64,000 nt of DNA from Hymenobacter lapidiphilus (GCF_013377885.1 NZ_JABKAU010000006.1:62001-126000); one strand, 5' to 3'; shown: positions 32,671 to 41,911, numbered from the stretch's first letter. Numbers and translations are program-made. The notes: a model not told the origin generated them from the letters alone.

Positions 32671-33366
32671 ATGAACAACGATTCGATGAACCGCGACAAC
32701 AATCCTAATCACGATTTCAGTGCTACCCAAAAAGGTGCAGCTGCTGCCGGCTCGGTAGGTGCTGCTGTAGGTGCTGGCATTGATGCTACCCAAAACGCCG
32801 CCGGCGACGCAGCTCGCGCTGTAACTGGAAGCAACGAAACTTACGGCTCGGGCAATGCTTACACGGCAGGTTCGTTCCGCGACCGTGACAGCGCCGAGCG
32901 TGCCTATCAGTCGCTCGCTTCGCGTGGCTACCATAAGGATGACGTAAACCTCGTAATGTCGGATGATACGCGCAAGCAGCATTTCGGCGACGACACCGTT
33001 GACACCGAGCTTGGCGATAAAGCTATGGAAGGTGCTGGCGTAGGTTCGGCCATTGGTGGCACTGCTGGTGCAATCATTGGTGCTATTGCTGCCATCGGTA
33101 CTTCGGTAGCATTGCCTGGCTTGGGCCTCGTAATTGCCGGCCCGATTGCCGCAGCTCTGGCCGGTGCTGGTGCTGGTGGCCTGACGGGTGGCCTAGTAGG
33201 CGCCTTGGTAGGCTCGGGTATTCCTGAGGAGCACGCTGCCGAGTACGAGTCTGACGTGAAGAACGGCAACATCGTGATGGGCGTACGTCCCCGTAACGAA
33301 GAGGATGCTCGTTACTTCGAAGAGGAGTTCCGTCGTCACAACGGTGACAAAGTACGTCGCTACTAA
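32671..33366 (+). CDS. General stress protein with YflT-like and glycine-zipper segments
   Basis: 231 residues. The YflT/17M-type segment is SFRDRDSAERAYQSLASRGY with VNLVMSDDT. It is followed by a long glycine-zipper hydrophobic region (AGVGSAIGGTAGAIIGAIAA, then GGLTGGLVGALVGSGI, about residues 118-190) able to insert in or cross a membrane. The end (ARYFEEEFRRHNGDKVRRY) is charged and mirrors the start. The N-terminal ~45 residues are Asn/Asp/Ala-rich and low in complexity. Such proteins are stress-induced; the action is unknown. Codons here are less GC-rich than in neighbours, as expected for a highly expressed gene. Confidence 0.82.
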   Translation: MNNDSMNRDNNPNHDFSATQKGAAAAGSVGAAVGAGIDATQNAAGDAARAVTGSNETYGSGNAYTAGSFRDRDSAERAYQSLASRGYHKDDVNLVMSDDTRKQHFGDDTVDTELGDKAMEGAGVGSAIGGTAGAIIGAIAAIGTSVALPGLGLVIAGPIAAALAGAGAGGLTGGLVGALVGSGIPEEHAAEYESDVKNGNIVMGVRPRNEEDARYFEEEFRRHNGDKVRRY

Positions 33367-33681
33367 GTAAATACGCCTCTGGCGTATCTGAGTAAGTTAA
33401 AAGGTTCTTCCCTTGTTGGGAAGAACCTTTTTTTGTAGGCTACCCCCTAAAAAAAGTAACTTTCAGTTCGTTTTGGGCTTCTATTTGCTGAGTTGCTATA
33501 TTCACAGCCGGCAAGCCTTCTACAGGCCACCGGGGCCTGCACACTCCAAATAAGAGCCAGTTGGTGTATAGGTTTAGGCACTTATTTCACTGTCCGGCAC
33601 GTTATCATCTCGAATCCGCACTCCGGCCCGCAGCCACCGCTGGCTTAATCTGCTTGTTTTTCATTCCTCTTCTTCTGCTCC
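33367..33681 (+). other. Intergenic region with terminator, before the prc gene
   Basis: Contains a small hairpin (ATACGCC/GGCGTAT, 33371-33387) and the terminator at 33399-33434. Downstream, a TTG-N21-TATATTCA arrangement (about 33472-33503) is a weak promoter candidate for the protease gene. I see no gene. Confidence 0.5.
33399..33434 (+). terminator. Terminator after the stress-protein gene
   Basis: AAAAGGTTCTTCCC pairs perfectly with GGGAAGAACCTTTT around five bases, followed by a T-run. A textbook intrinsic terminator. Confidence 0.93.
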
Positions 33682-35829
33682 ATGTCTGCTCCCCGTATTA
33701 AAATAGGCCTCTACGTTTCGGTCCTGCTGGCCGTTTTCGTACTGGCTTCCTACAAGCTTTACCGGCGCAACGATACGCAGCCGCTTCAGAAAGACGAGGT
33801 GCTGATCAAGGCAATGGTACAGGGGCTGTCGCAGGCCCATTACCAGCCTGAGCGCTTGGATGATGCTTTCTCCAAGCGCGTATTTGACCTTTACCTCAAG
33901 CGCGTTGATGGCAGCAAGAAGTTTCTGCTGGCTACCGATGTGCAGCAGCTTCGTCAGTACCAGAACGATATCGACAACCAGATCATCCGCGGTACGCACG
34001 AGTACCTCGACCTGAGCACCAAGCTTATGGGCCAGCGCGTGAAGGATGTACAGGGAATTTACCGTGACATTCTGGCCAAGCCTTTCGATTTCACGGTAGC
34101 TGAGACATTTGAAACGGAGGCCGATAAAAACACCTTCGCAGCTACCCCGGCTGCTCAGCGCGAGGAATGGCGCAAGTTTCTGAAGTACCAGACGATGGTG
34201 CGTCTGTCGGAGATAATGGATGAGCAGGCTAAAAAGAAGGACAAGCCCCTCGCTTCCACCAACGCCAAGCCTTCAGAAGCAACGGTATCAAGCCCGGTAC
34301 TGAACGCCGAACAAATGGAAGCGGAAGCCCGCAAGCGCGTGCTCAAGTACTTCAACGACTACTTCCACGACCTAGAGCAGACCGAAGCCGCTGATCGGCT
34401 GGCTATGTACGCCAACGTAATTGCTAATACCTACGACCCACACACCGAGTACTTCGCCCCACGCCAGAAGGACGACTTCGATATTGCCATGACCGGCCGT
34501 TTCGAGGGCATTGGCGCCACATTGCAGGAGAAGGATGGAAACATCAAGGTTAATGACATTGTACCCGGCTCAGCCTCGTACCGCCAGGGCGATTTGAAGG
34601 CCGGCGACATTATTCTGCGGGTAGCACAGGGAGCCGAAGAGCCTGTATCGGTAGAGGGCTGGCGCTTGGATAAGGCTATTACCCTTATTCGGGGACGCAA
34701 GAACACGGAGGTGCGCCTGACGGTACGCAAGCCCGATAACAGCACCAAAATCATCCCCATCGTTCGCGATGTAGTCGTGATTGAGGAAACGTACGCGCAG
34801 TCGGCTACTATCGATGACAACGGCGATAAACTGGGCTACATCAAGCTGCCTAATTTCTACGCCGACTTTAACGACAATGGGGGTCGTAGCTCGGCCGCTG
34901 ATGTAAAGAAAGAGCTGGAAAAGCTGAAAGCTGAAAACGTAAAGGGCATCGTGCTCGATCTGCGCTTTAATGGCGGTGGATCGTTGCAGGACGCCGTGGA
35001 AATGGCGGGCCTGTTCATCGATAGCGGCCCGATAGTGCAGGTGCGTGGCAGCCAGGGCGCAGCCACTGTACTCAACGACCGCGACCCACGGGTGCAGTAC
35101 AGCGGCCCGCTGATTGTGCTGGTAAACAAGTACAGTGCCTCGGCCTCAGAAATTCTGGCTGCTGCCATCCAGGACTACAAGCGCGGCGTGGTAATGGGCT
35201 CGGCCAGCACGTATGGCAAGGGCACGGTGCAGCGTATCATCGATCTGGATGATGCCCTGCCTGCTGAGTTCAACAACATCAAGCCTTTCGGCTCGCTCAA
35301 ACTCACCATCCAGAAGTTCTACCGCATCAACGGCGGCTCGACCCAGTTTAAGGGTGTTGTGCCTGACATTATCCTGCCCGACGCCTATAGCTACCTCGAT
35401 CAGGGCGAAAAAAGCCAGGAATACGCGCTGAAGTGGGACGAAATTTCGCCCGCCCGCTACCGCCCGTGGGCCGGCAACCCGCCCATCGATAAGTTGCGGC
35501 AGGCTAGCCTGGCCCGCGTGAACAGCAACGCCAGCTTCAAGCAGCTTTCCGAAATGGTGCAGCGCATGGTGAAGCGGAAGGATGACACCAAGGTGTCTCT
35601 TCAGCTAGCCAGCTACCGGAGCGAGCAGCAATTGGCCAAAGTGGAGGCCGACAAGTACGAGGCCATCCAGAATGCGGCTCAGCCCATGACCATTGCGCCG
35701 CTGGCCTTCGACATGCGCCAGATTGGTGCTGATACGATTAAGGTGAACCGTGCCTCACGCTTTGTGAAGCCGCTTACCAAGGATATCACGCTGCGCGAAG
35801 CCGTAGCCGTACTTCACGACGAAATCTAA
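33682..35829 (+). CDS. prc: Carboxy-terminal processing (tail-specific) protease, S41 family
   Basis: 715 residues. A single N-terminal membrane helix or signal (IGLYVSVLLAVFVLASY), an N-terminal helical domain of Tsp type, a PDZ domain (about 245-325, with GIGATLQEKDG and VNDIVPGSASYRQGDLKAGD), then the peptidase core. The catalytic Ser is S487 in KYSASASEI and the Lys is K513 in STYGKGTVQ; the region VLDLRFNGGGSLQDAVEMAG is the family's conserved block. A helical C-terminal domain follows. It trims or degrades periplasmic proteins from their C-termini. It ends in a strong terminator. Confidence 0.96.
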   Translation: MSAPRIKIGLYVSVLLAVFVLASYKLYRRNDTQPLQKDEVLIKAMVQGLSQAHYQPERLDDAFSKRVFDLYLKRVDGSKKFLLATDVQQLRQYQNDIDNQIIRGTHEYLDLSTKLMGQRVKDVQGIYRDILAKPFDFTVAETFETEADKNTFAATPAAQREEWRKFLKYQTMVRLSEIMDEQAKKKDKPLASTNAKPSEATVSSPVLNAEQMEAEARKRVLKYFNDYFHDLEQTEAADRLAMYANVIANTYDPHTEYFAPRQKDDFDIAMTGRFEGIGATLQEKDGNIKVNDIVPGSASYRQGDLKAGDIILRVAQGAEEPVSVEGWRLDKAITLIRGRKNTEVRLTVRKPDNSTKIIPIVRDVVVIEETYAQSATIDDNGDKLGYIKLPNFYADFNDNGGRSSAADVKKELEKLKAENVKGIVLDLRFNGGGSLQDAVEMAGLFIDSGPIVQVRGSQGAATVLNDRDPRVQYSGPLIVLVNKYSASASEILAAAIQDYKRGVVMGSASTYGKGTVQRIIDLDDALPAEFNNIKPFGSLKLTIQKFYRINGGSTQFKGVVPDIILPDAYSYLDQGEKSQEYALKWDEISPARYRPWAGNPPIDKLRQASLARVNSNASFKQLSEMVQRMVKRKDDTKVSLQLASYRSEQQLAKVEADKYEAIQNAAQPMTIAPLAFDMRQIGADTIKVNRASRFVKPLTKDITLREAVAVLHDEI

Positions 35830-35858
35830 GCTACCGGCCCGTAAATTGGCCAGTATAC

Positions 35859-35892
35859 AAGCCTCCCGGACTCTGGTTCGGGAGGCTTTTTT
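35859..35892 (+). terminator. Terminator after prc
   Basis: AAGCCTCCCG pairs with CGGGAGGCTT around a ten-base loop, followed by TTTTTG. About 30 bases after the stop. Confidence 0.92.
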
Positions 35893-36039
35893 GTTTCCCT
35901 ACCATCAACCCCATTTACCTTAGTAAACAGACGCATAAAAAACCGTACATTGATCAGCCATTTATTTAGCTTAACTTATTGATAAATAGATTATTAATAA
36001 AATAAATAGAGTGTCAATAATTTTAGCAAACAAGAACTT

Positions 36040-36047
36040 ATATTTGC
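36040..36047 (+). promoter_or_regulatory. -7 element TATATTTG before the 346-residue protein gene
   Basis: A perfect TAnnTTTG match, 20 bases before the start codon at 36067, in an AT-rich stretch of about 130 bases (35925-36060). The expected TTG box about 20 bases upstream is not clear, so the promoter may be activator-dependent or driven by another sigma factor. The leader would be very short. Confidence 0.5.
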
Positions 36048-36066
36048 GTCTGATGGTTTACCAATC

Positions 36067-37107
36067 ATGACGACGACAGACATGGAAACTCCGATTATCC
36101 CCCTCGCAACCGAGGAGCAGAAGCAAGCCGAGGAAACCTGGCGCAAATCGATTCCGGCCCAGGTGTTTCTCAATTACTTCTTCGCCATTAACTACCACAT
36201 TCAGGAGGCCGACAACGCCCAGGGTGGCCTGCGCCACCTCCCCTATTTTCGGGCGCACCAGGCCGAGTTGACTGAAGACGACGTGCAGGCTATAACCAAG
36301 ATGCTGCATGCCTGCTGGAGCACTGAATACGCTTTGCGGGCCACCGCCGAGCTGGGCGACGAGGACTACCTGCGCAACGCCCTGCACTGGACCTTCCCGC
36401 AGGCTTATCACACTATTATGGCCGGTCTGCAGGCCTTTCTGTACACCACCGGCGTGCGCGCCAACAACCCCGCTCTGGTGCGCCGTGAGGTAGGCCGGCT
36501 GGTAGTGCGCAACGCCTACCCACGCCCCATCTCGTTTTACGCCGCCGGGGCTTATGGCGACTTCAGCATCCACCGTTTGCCGCTGGCCGGCTACAAGGCC
36601 GGTCTGCAGATTGCGGGCAAGGAAATAGATGCCCAGGCCCAGATCGGACAGTTTCTGCGCACCACTCGCACCATTAAAGCCAAGGCTACTCGTCTGCAGG
36701 TGCAGGCGAACCCGAACACGGCCCTGCGCAGCCAGAAAACCGGCAAAGTGCTCGACAAGTGGACGCCCTCGCATTGGCAGCAGATTACCTGGCGACTGGG
36801 CTACACCACCCTCTTCGACCTGTTGGGCCGCCTGCGCATTTCGCAGACCAGCCGCGAGATTGAGCGTTTTGTGGAAGCCGATATCGACTTCAGCCTCTTC
36901 CACCAGTCGCTGCTCGATATTGTGAGCTACCTCAACGGCCTGCACGAAACCTACGTGGCCAAGGCCCTGGGCCTGGAGCGCTACGAGCAACTGGTAGCCG
37001 AGCTGCCCCGCCACTTGCAGAACTCGTTTGTGGAGGAGCGCCTACGCACCCGCGTAACCCCGCAACTAACCGACGACGAAACGCCGGTGCTGCGCATGGC
37101 CGCTTAA
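36067..37107 (+). CDS. Orphan 346-residue cytosolic protein, unknown
   Basis: No signal peptide or membrane helix, no motif I can name. It is predominantly helical, for example ETWRKSIPAQVFLNYFFAIN, DDVQAITKMLHACWSTEYAL, RNALHWTFPQAYHTIMAGLQ and RRTVKAKAT-like basic stretches near residue 205 (RTTRTIKAKATRLQVQ). A His/Tyr-rich mid-region (PISFYAAGAYGDFSIHRL) and a Trp-rich core (PSHWQQITWRLGYTTLFDLL) follow. It is a single gene bounded by the prc terminator and its own terminator, with a strong -7 element just before it. GC-rich codons like its neighbours, but the leader is AT-rich. Confidence 0.75.
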   Translation: MTTTDMETPIIPLATEEQKQAEETWRKSIPAQVFLNYFFAINYHIQEADNAQGGLRHLPYFRAHQAELTEDDVQAITKMLHACWSTEYALRATAELGDEDYLRNALHWTFPQAYHTIMAGLQAFLYTTGVRANNPALVRREVGRLVVRNAYPRPISFYAAGAYGDFSIHRLPLAGYKAGLQIAGKEIDAQAQIGQFLRTTRTIKAKATRLQVQANPNTALRSQKTGKVLDKWTPSHWQQITWRLGYTTLFDLLGRLRISQTSREIERFVEADIDFSLFHQSLLDIVSYLNGLHETYVAKALGLERYEQLVAELPRHLQNSFVEERLRTRVTPQLTDDETPVLRMAA

Positions 37108-37175
37108 TTTCTGAGCCATTTATGTTAGCTGACAGTTGATAGCTGTCCTTCGTACTTCCCGACTCCATATATACC

Positions 37176-37206
37176 AAAGCGCCGGCCCCCTGGGTTGGCG
37201 CTTTTT
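37176..37206 (+). terminator. Terminator after the orphan gene
   Basis: AAAGCGCCGGCC pairs with GGTTGGCGCTTT (one G-U) around a short loop, followed by TTGCG. It lies about 70 bases after the stop. Confidence 0.8.
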
Positions 37207-37339
37207 GCGTCAGCATTATTCCGTTCTGAAAGGGGAGCAGCGAATAGCAAAATGAAGGGTTAGGTTAGGCGGACAGGCTGCGCTATTTTTGCAGCCTGAC
37301 TTCGCCCCGCTCCTTGCGGGGCCGCTACCCCCTCGTCCT

Positions 37340-38896
37340 ATGCAGCACCTCAGCGAACAGGAGATTATCCGGCGCAATAAACTAACAGAGCTCCAGCAGC
37401 TCGGCATCGAGCCCTACCCTTCGGAGCTGTTCGATGTGAGCTTCTACGCCCAGGAAATTCTCGACAACTACCACGTCGAGCTCAACAACTTTCAGGAGGT
37501 GAGCCTGGCCGGCCGGCTGATGTCGATGCGGGTGAAGGGCAAGGCCTCGTTTGCCGAGCTGCAGGACGCTTCGGGCCGGATTCAGCTCTACATCAACCGC
37601 GACGAAATTTGCCCCGGCGAAGACAAGGAACTCTACAATACGGTATTCAAGAAGCTGCTTGATTTGGGCGACTTCATTGGGGTAACCGGCCGGGTGTTTA
37701 AAACAATGGTAGGCGAAACCTCCGTTCACGTAACCGGTCTGACGGTACTTAGCAAAGCCCTGCGGCCATTGCCGGTAGTGAAGGAACGCACCGACGAAGC
37801 CACGGGGGAGAAAATCACCTACGACGCCTTCACCGACCCCGAGCAGCGCTACCGCCAGCGTTACGTGGACTTGGTGGTGAACCCGCATGTGCGCGAGGCC
37901 TTCATCAAACGCACCCAGCTGGTGCAGGCCATGCGCAACTACCTCAACGACAAAGGCTACCTGGAGGTGGAAACGCCAATTCTGCAGCCGCTGTACGGCG
38001 GCGCGGCGGCCCGGCCATTCAAAACGCACCACAACACGCTGGACATGACGCTGTACCTGCGCATTGCCAACGAGCTGTATCTCAAGCGCCTGATTGTGGG
38101 CGGCTTCGATGGCGTGTACGAGTTCAGCAAGGACTTCCGCAACGAGGGCATGAGCCGGTTTCATAACCCCGAGTTTACCCAGATGGAGCTGTACGTAGCC
38201 TACAAAGACTACTACTGGATGATGGATTTGGTGGAGGAAATGGTAGAGCGCGTGGCCATGGCGCTGCACGGCAAAACCGAGGTGCAGGTGGGCAACAACC
38301 TCATCAACTTCCAGCGCCCTTGGAAGCGCTACACTATGGCCGAATCCATCGAGCACTTCACCGGCTTCAACATTGAAGGCAAGAGCGAAGATGAGTTGCG
38401 CGCAGCCGCCAAAGACCTGAAAGTAGGCCTCGACCCGAGCATGGGCAAGGCCAAAATAATCGACGAGATTTTCGGGGAGCACGTAGAGCCCAAGCTGATT
38501 CAGCCTACGTTCATCACCGACTATCCGGTAGAGATGTCGCCGCTGGCTAAAAAGCACCGCAGCAAGCCGGGATTGGTGGAGCGGTTCGAAGCCATCTGCA
38601 ACGGCAAGGAAATCTGCAATGCCTTCTCCGAGCTCAACGACCCCATCGACCAGCGTGCCCGTTTCGAGGAGCAACTGGAGCTGGGCAAGCGTGGCGACAC
38701 CGAGGCCATGGTACTCGACGAGGACTTCCTGCGGGCCCTCGAATACGGCATGCCGCCTACGGCCGGCCTAGGCATCGGCATTGACCGGCTGAGCATGATT
38801 ATGACCAACTCCAACTCCATCCAGGATGTGCTCTTCTTCCCACAGATGAAGCCGGAGTACACAAAGTCGGAAAACACTCCGCACCCCGAGCAATAA
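37340..38896 (+). CDS. lysS: Lysine--tRNA ligase (class II)
   Basis: 518 residues from ATG 37340. An N-terminal OB-fold tRNA-anticodon-binding domain ([20 protein letters not shown]) is followed by the class II core: motif 1 region [22 protein letters not shown], motif 2 [20 protein letters not shown] and motif 3 [16 protein letters not shown]. It charges tRNA-Lys. The gene stands alone and ends in two successive hairpins. Confidence 0.97.
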   Translation: MQHLSEQEIIRRNKLTELQQLGIEPYPSELFDVSFYAQEILDNYHVELNNFQEVSLAGRLMSMRVKGKASFAELQDASGRIQLYINRDEICPGEDKELYNTVFKKLLDLGDFIGVTGRVFKTMVGETSVHVTGLTVLSKALRPLPVVKERTDEATGEKITYDAFTDPEQRYRQRYVDLVVNPHVREAFIKRTQLVQAMRNYLNDKGYLEVETPILQPLYGGAAARPFKTHHNTLDMTLYLRIANELYLKRLIVGGFDGVYEFSKDFRNEGMSRFHNPEFTQMELYVAYKDYYWMMDLVEEMVERVAMALHGKTEVQVGNNLINFQRPWKRYTMAESIEHFTGFNIEGKSEDELRAAAKDLKVGLDPSMGKAKIIDEIFGEHVEPKLIQPTFITDYPVEMSPLAKKHRSKPGLVERFEAICNGKEICNAFSELNDPIDQRARFEEQLELGKRGDTEAMVLDEDFLRALEYGMPPTAGLGIGIDRLSMIMTNSNSIQDVLFFPQMKPEYTKSENTPHPEQ

Positions 38897-38899
38897 GTA

Positions 38900-38953
38900 G
38901 TAAGCCAGCGAGTAGGACAGGAGGTACAATGCCTGCCCTACTCGCTGGCTTAC
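38900..38953. terminator. Perfect 17-bp hairpin after lysS
   Basis: GTAAGCCAGCGAGTAGG (38900-38916) is exactly complementary to 38937-38953, around a 20-base loop. It starts four bases after the stop codon. It lacks a T-run; the next hairpin supplies one. Confidence 0.85.
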
Positions 38954-38970
38954 ACCAAGACGTACAAAAG

Positions 38971-39009
38971 AAGAAAGCCTCCCGTCAATAAGGACGAGAG
39001 GCTTTCTTT
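38971..39009 (+). terminator. Second hairpin terminator after lysS
   Basis: AGAAAGCCTCCCGTC pairs with GACGAGAGGCTTTCT (one mismatch) around a short loop and is followed by TTATTT. Confidence 0.85.
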
Positions 39010-39222
39010 ATTTACAAACCGCCTACCATTCAAGGCAGGGCCACAACAGAAATGTGCGATGGGCAACGATTAATTTTGCTGTCAGGCTATTTAACCAGAT
39101 TCTGACAGAAGCTTAACGGCCGGCAATTTTACTGAAACGGCTTCTCCACCTATCTTTCAGGCGGCTTGTACGTTGATCTACGGCAACAGTGCGCACAGGG
39201 TTACAGGAACTGAAAAAATAAT

Positions 39223-39519
39223 TTATATCCCGGCGCCAGGCCCGTTAGGCTGGTTCATGGAGCTAAGCAGGTCATCGGCAGCCGTACGGTCGGCAACCTG
39301 CTGCCCGGAGTTGGCAGGAGCCTTACCGGTGAAGGAATCCAGACGCGCCTTACCTTCTTTGAATAGCTTCGCCAGGTCTTGGTTGAGTTTGCCAGCCGAT
39401 TCTTTGATGTCGGCGCGGGCTTCGTCGCCGGTTTCGGGGGCCAGTAGCAGGCCGGCCATAATGCCGGCCGTAGCGCCTGCCAGCAGCGAGAGTAGTACTT
39501 TGCCTTTCGTGTCTTGCAT
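39223..39519 (-). CDS. YtxH domain-containing stress protein
   Basis: 98 residues from ATG 39519. The YtxH signature is clear: KGKVLLSLLAGATAGIMAGL followed by LLAPETGDEARADIKESAGK, a glycine-rich hydrophobic hairpin followed by an amphipathic helix. The C-terminal third is Asn/Gln/Ala-rich. YtxH proteins are small, stress-associated and of unknown action. A second YtxH gene lies 1.75 kb upstream on the same strand, separated by the IS element. Confidence 0.88.
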   Translation of the reverse strand: MQDTKGKVLLSLLAGATAGIMAGLLLAPETGDEARADIKESAGKLNQDLAKLFKEGKARLDSFTGKAPANSGQQVADRTAADDLLSSMNQPNGPGAGI

Positions 39520-39628
39520 GGGTAGAGAGATATAATGGCATTCGGTGGCAACCACTGCGGCTCACCTGCTTTTATAACGTGGCAATGGCAGGTGGGTTTA
39601 CGCAAAAAGCCCCTGCCTTGTAAAAGGA

Positions 39629-41225
39629 CCTTGTCCTTACCCAAACTCAAGAAGCGCTGACCGGTGGGTCAGCGCTTTTTTTGTGGCTGGTAGGTAGCTT
39701 GCGAGCATGAGCATTTCGACCGGTTTTGGCGAGGCGCAGGCGTGGGCGCAGACGCACTTTGGGGGCGTGCGGCTGGGCGAAGTACGCCGCAGCCGGCGGG
39801 TGGTGAGGCTGGCAGCGGGCTGGGCCCGGCAGCCGGGGGCGAGCATCCCGCGCCTGAGCCAGGGCCAGGCTTACGCCAGCAAGGCCGCCTACCACGTGCT
39901 GGCACAGCCGCAGACCACGCCCGAGGCCGTGCAGGCACCGCACCGGGCGTTGGTCAGCCAGCAGCTGCAGGCGCCGGGCACGTTCCTGCTCATCGAGGAT
40001 ACGACCGAGCTGAGCTGGCCCGAAGCGGCCGAGCGCCGGGCCGGTTTGGGGCCGGTTGGACAGGGCAAGGCCTACAGCCAAGGCGTGCTGCTGCACTCGC
40101 TGGTGGCCGCCGCCTGGCCCGACGAGGACCCCGATCCGGCCGCCAAACGGCCCGCGCTGCCGCTGCTGGGCCTGCTCGACCAGCAGTTTCACGTGCGCCA
40201 GCCCGTACCGGAGGCCGAGTGGGCACATCCGGGCGGGGGCTCCCGGCCCCGGCAGGGCCGCGTGCGCGAGTCAGGGCTATGGACCCAGAGCCTGCGCGCC
40301 GTCGGTCGTCCGCCCGCCGGCACGCGCTGGGTGGTGGTGGCGGCCGACCGCGGGGCCGACATCTACGCGCATTTGCAGCAGTGCCGGGCCCAGGGTCTGG
40401 GCTTCGTGGTGCGCGCGGCCCAGGACCGGGCCCTGGTGGCCGGGCCAGACAAACTGCCCGCCGGTCGCTTGTTTGAGCTGGCCCGCGCTCAGCCCTGTGC
40501 CGGTAGTGTGCCGCTGGCGTTGCGGGGACGGCCGCGCCAGCCGGCGCGGGAAGGGGTGTTGCAGGTGAGTTTCACGCCGGTACTGGCCTTGCGGGCCCCG
40601 CAACGGCCGGGCGGGGCCACGGGCAAGGGTGCGCCGGTGCCGGCCAGCGTGGTGCGGGTCTGGGAAGCGACGGACGCCGAAGCAGGGCCTGGCCTGGAAT
40701 GGCTGCTGCTCAGCGACCAGCCGGTAAGCAACCTGGCCCAGGCCCTGAGCTGCGTGCGCCAGTACACGAGCCGCTGGCTGATCGAGGACTTTCACAAAGC
40801 CCTGAAAACGGGTCTGGGCGCCGAAAAACTGCAACTGCAGACGGCCGCCCGCCTGTTCGCGGCCGTGGCCCTGCTCAGTGTGGTGGCGCTGGTGGATCTG
40901 CGCGAGAAAAGCCGCTTGGAGCTGGACTTACCCGCCGAGGTGGCCGGGCTGACGGCGACTGAGTTACGGGTGCTGCGTCACCAGCACCGACGGCCCCTGA
41001 CCAGCGTGCACGCCGTCTGGCTGGCCTTGGCCGCGCTCGGCGGCCACCTGGGTCGCAAGGGCGATGGGCCGCCTGGCTGGCAAACCCTCTGGCTCGGCCG
41101 GATGAGCTTGCGCCTGCTCGTCGAAGGCGTACAGATGGCGGCGCAACTACGGCAGGAGTAAGCCACAAAAAAAGCGCCGGCCTACTGGCCAGCGCTCTTC
41201 TTAAGTTTTGGGTAAGGACAAGGCC
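39629..41225. mobile_element. IS4-family insertion sequence (Tn5-like transposase)
   Basis: Ends are imperfect inverted repeats beginning CCTTGTCCTTACCCAAA (39629 onwards; complement ending at 41225). Each end has an inward hairpin: AGCGCTGACC/GGTCAGCGCT at 39653-39676 on the left and AGCGCCGGCC/GGCCAGCGCT at 41175-41198 on the right. These probably stop outside transcription from entering the transposase. One intact transposase gene fills the element. I could not find a clean target-site duplication. The element appears to sit inside the loop of an older terminator (AAAAGCCCC at 39605-39613 and GGGGCTTTT at 41240-41248). Confidence 0.88.
39707..41161 (+). CDS. IS4 family transposase
   Basis: 484 residues. 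The N-terminal Tn5-like DNA-binding domain shows GEVRRSRRVVRLAAGWARQP and PGASIPRLSQGQAYASKAAY, then PQTTPEAVQAPHRALVSQQL. The DDE catalytic residues fit D98 in LIEDTTELSW, D214 in VVAADRGADIYAHL and E360 in YTSRWLIEDFHKALKTG, the last also matching the YREK signature. It cuts and rejoins the element's ends. Base composition is even more GC-rich than the surroundings. The gene looks intact. Confidence 0.95.
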   Translation: MSISTGFGEAQAWAQTHFGGVRLGEVRRSRRVVRLAAGWARQPGASIPRLSQGQAYASKAAYHVLAQPQTTPEAVQAPHRALVSQQLQAPGTFLLIEDTTELSWPEAAERRAGLGPVGQGKAYSQGVLLHSLVAAAWPDEDPDPAAKRPALPLLGLLDQQFHVRQPVPEAEWAHPGGGSRPRQGRVRESGLWTQSLRAVGRPPAGTRWVVVAADRGADIYAHLQQCRAQGLGFVVRAAQDRALVAGPDKLPAGRLFELARAQPCAGSVPLALRGRPRQPAREGVLQVSFTPVLALRAPQRPGGATGKGAPVPASVVRVWEATDAEAGPGLEWLLLSDQPVSNLAQALSCVRQYTSRWLIEDFHKALKTGLGAEKLQLQTAARLFAAVALLSVVALVDLREKSRLELDLPAEVAGLTATELRVLRHQHRRPLTSVHAVWLALAALGGHLGRKGDGPPGWQTLWLGRMSLRLLVEGVQMAAQLRQE

Positions 41226-41264
41226 GAAATTTCGACCGGGGCTTTTGTTGTAATGAAGCTCGAC

Positions 41265-41699
41265 CTACAGGTCGTTGAGCATCTTTACTACTTCGTTCTT
41301 GGCTTTGCCGAGTTTGGTCTGCAGACGGCCAATCAACTCGTCACCTTTGCCTTCGGCGTAGGTCAGGTCCTCATCGGTCAGCTGCGCATACTGCTGCTTC
41401 AGCTTGCCTTTCAGGTCGTCCCAGTTGCCTTTCAGCTTCAGGCTGCCACCAGCACCGGTCAGGCCCATGTCTTCGAGCTTTTCGATGTAGCCTTTGAACT
41501 TGGAGTCGAGGTCTTCGCCGTACTTGGAGAGCTGGTCGCCGAGCTGGCCGCTGTATTTGGTAGCAGCACTGCCGAGCTTGTCGCGGGTAGCTTTGCCTTT
41601 ATCAGGAGCCATCAGGAGGCCCGCAATGATACCGGCGCCAGCACCGGCAATAGCAGCGAGGAGAATTTTACCCGAGTTGTCTTCTTCGTAATGCGACAT
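41265..41699 (-). CDS. YtxH-CsbD fusion stress protein
   Basis: 144 residues. The N-terminal half is YtxH-like (GKILLAAIAGAGAGIIAGLL, LMAPDKGKATRDKLGSAA, then a helix ending KYGEDLDSKFKGYIEKLEDM). The C-terminal half is CsbD-like: LKGNWDDLKGKLKQQYAQLT, DEDLTYAEGKGDELIGRLQT, KLGKAKNEVVKML. Both domains are usually separate small stress proteins, so this joins two of them. The gene would once have been followed by the terminator now split by the IS. Confidence 0.9.
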   Translation of the reverse strand: MSHYEEDNSGKILLAAIAGAGAGIIAGLLMAPDKGKATRDKLGSAATKYSGQLGDQLSKYGEDLDSKFKGYIEKLEDMGLTGAGGSLKLKGNWDDLKGKLKQQYAQLTDEDLTYAEGKGDELIGRLQTKLGKAKNEVVKMLNDL

Positions 41700-41911
41700 G
41701 TTGTGGAGAGAAAGGTTGGAAATAGAGATTCAGAAGGAACGGAAGCGAGGCGCATAACTGCTGCCCCTAGCCTCTGGTTATGGCTCCCTATACGAAGCCG
41801 GGCGGGCGGGGTTATATGCAGGCCGAAAAATCGATTGGAAAGATACCAAAGTGGCTATACTATCGTAGTAGCTGTGTTACTGTCTCCAGGCTCCTCCCTT
41901 ATCTTCGCGCC

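Larger units (their letters stand above)
38897..39222. other. Intergenic region with two terminators after lysS
   Basis: Holds the hairpins at 38900-38953 and 38971-39009 and then about 210 bases of mixed sequence up to the stop of the YtxH gene on the other strand. I see no gene or repeat in that remainder. Confidence 0.6.

Noticed and set aside
32671..33366. Phage holin or toxin because of the Gly/Ala-rich hydrophobic stretch
   Set aside because: The YflT-like N-terminal segment and charged C-terminus fit a general stress protein better, and there are no phage genes nearby.
39629..41225. Composite transposon carrying the two YtxH genes
   Set aside because: Only one IS copy is present and the YtxH genes lie outside its inverted repeats.
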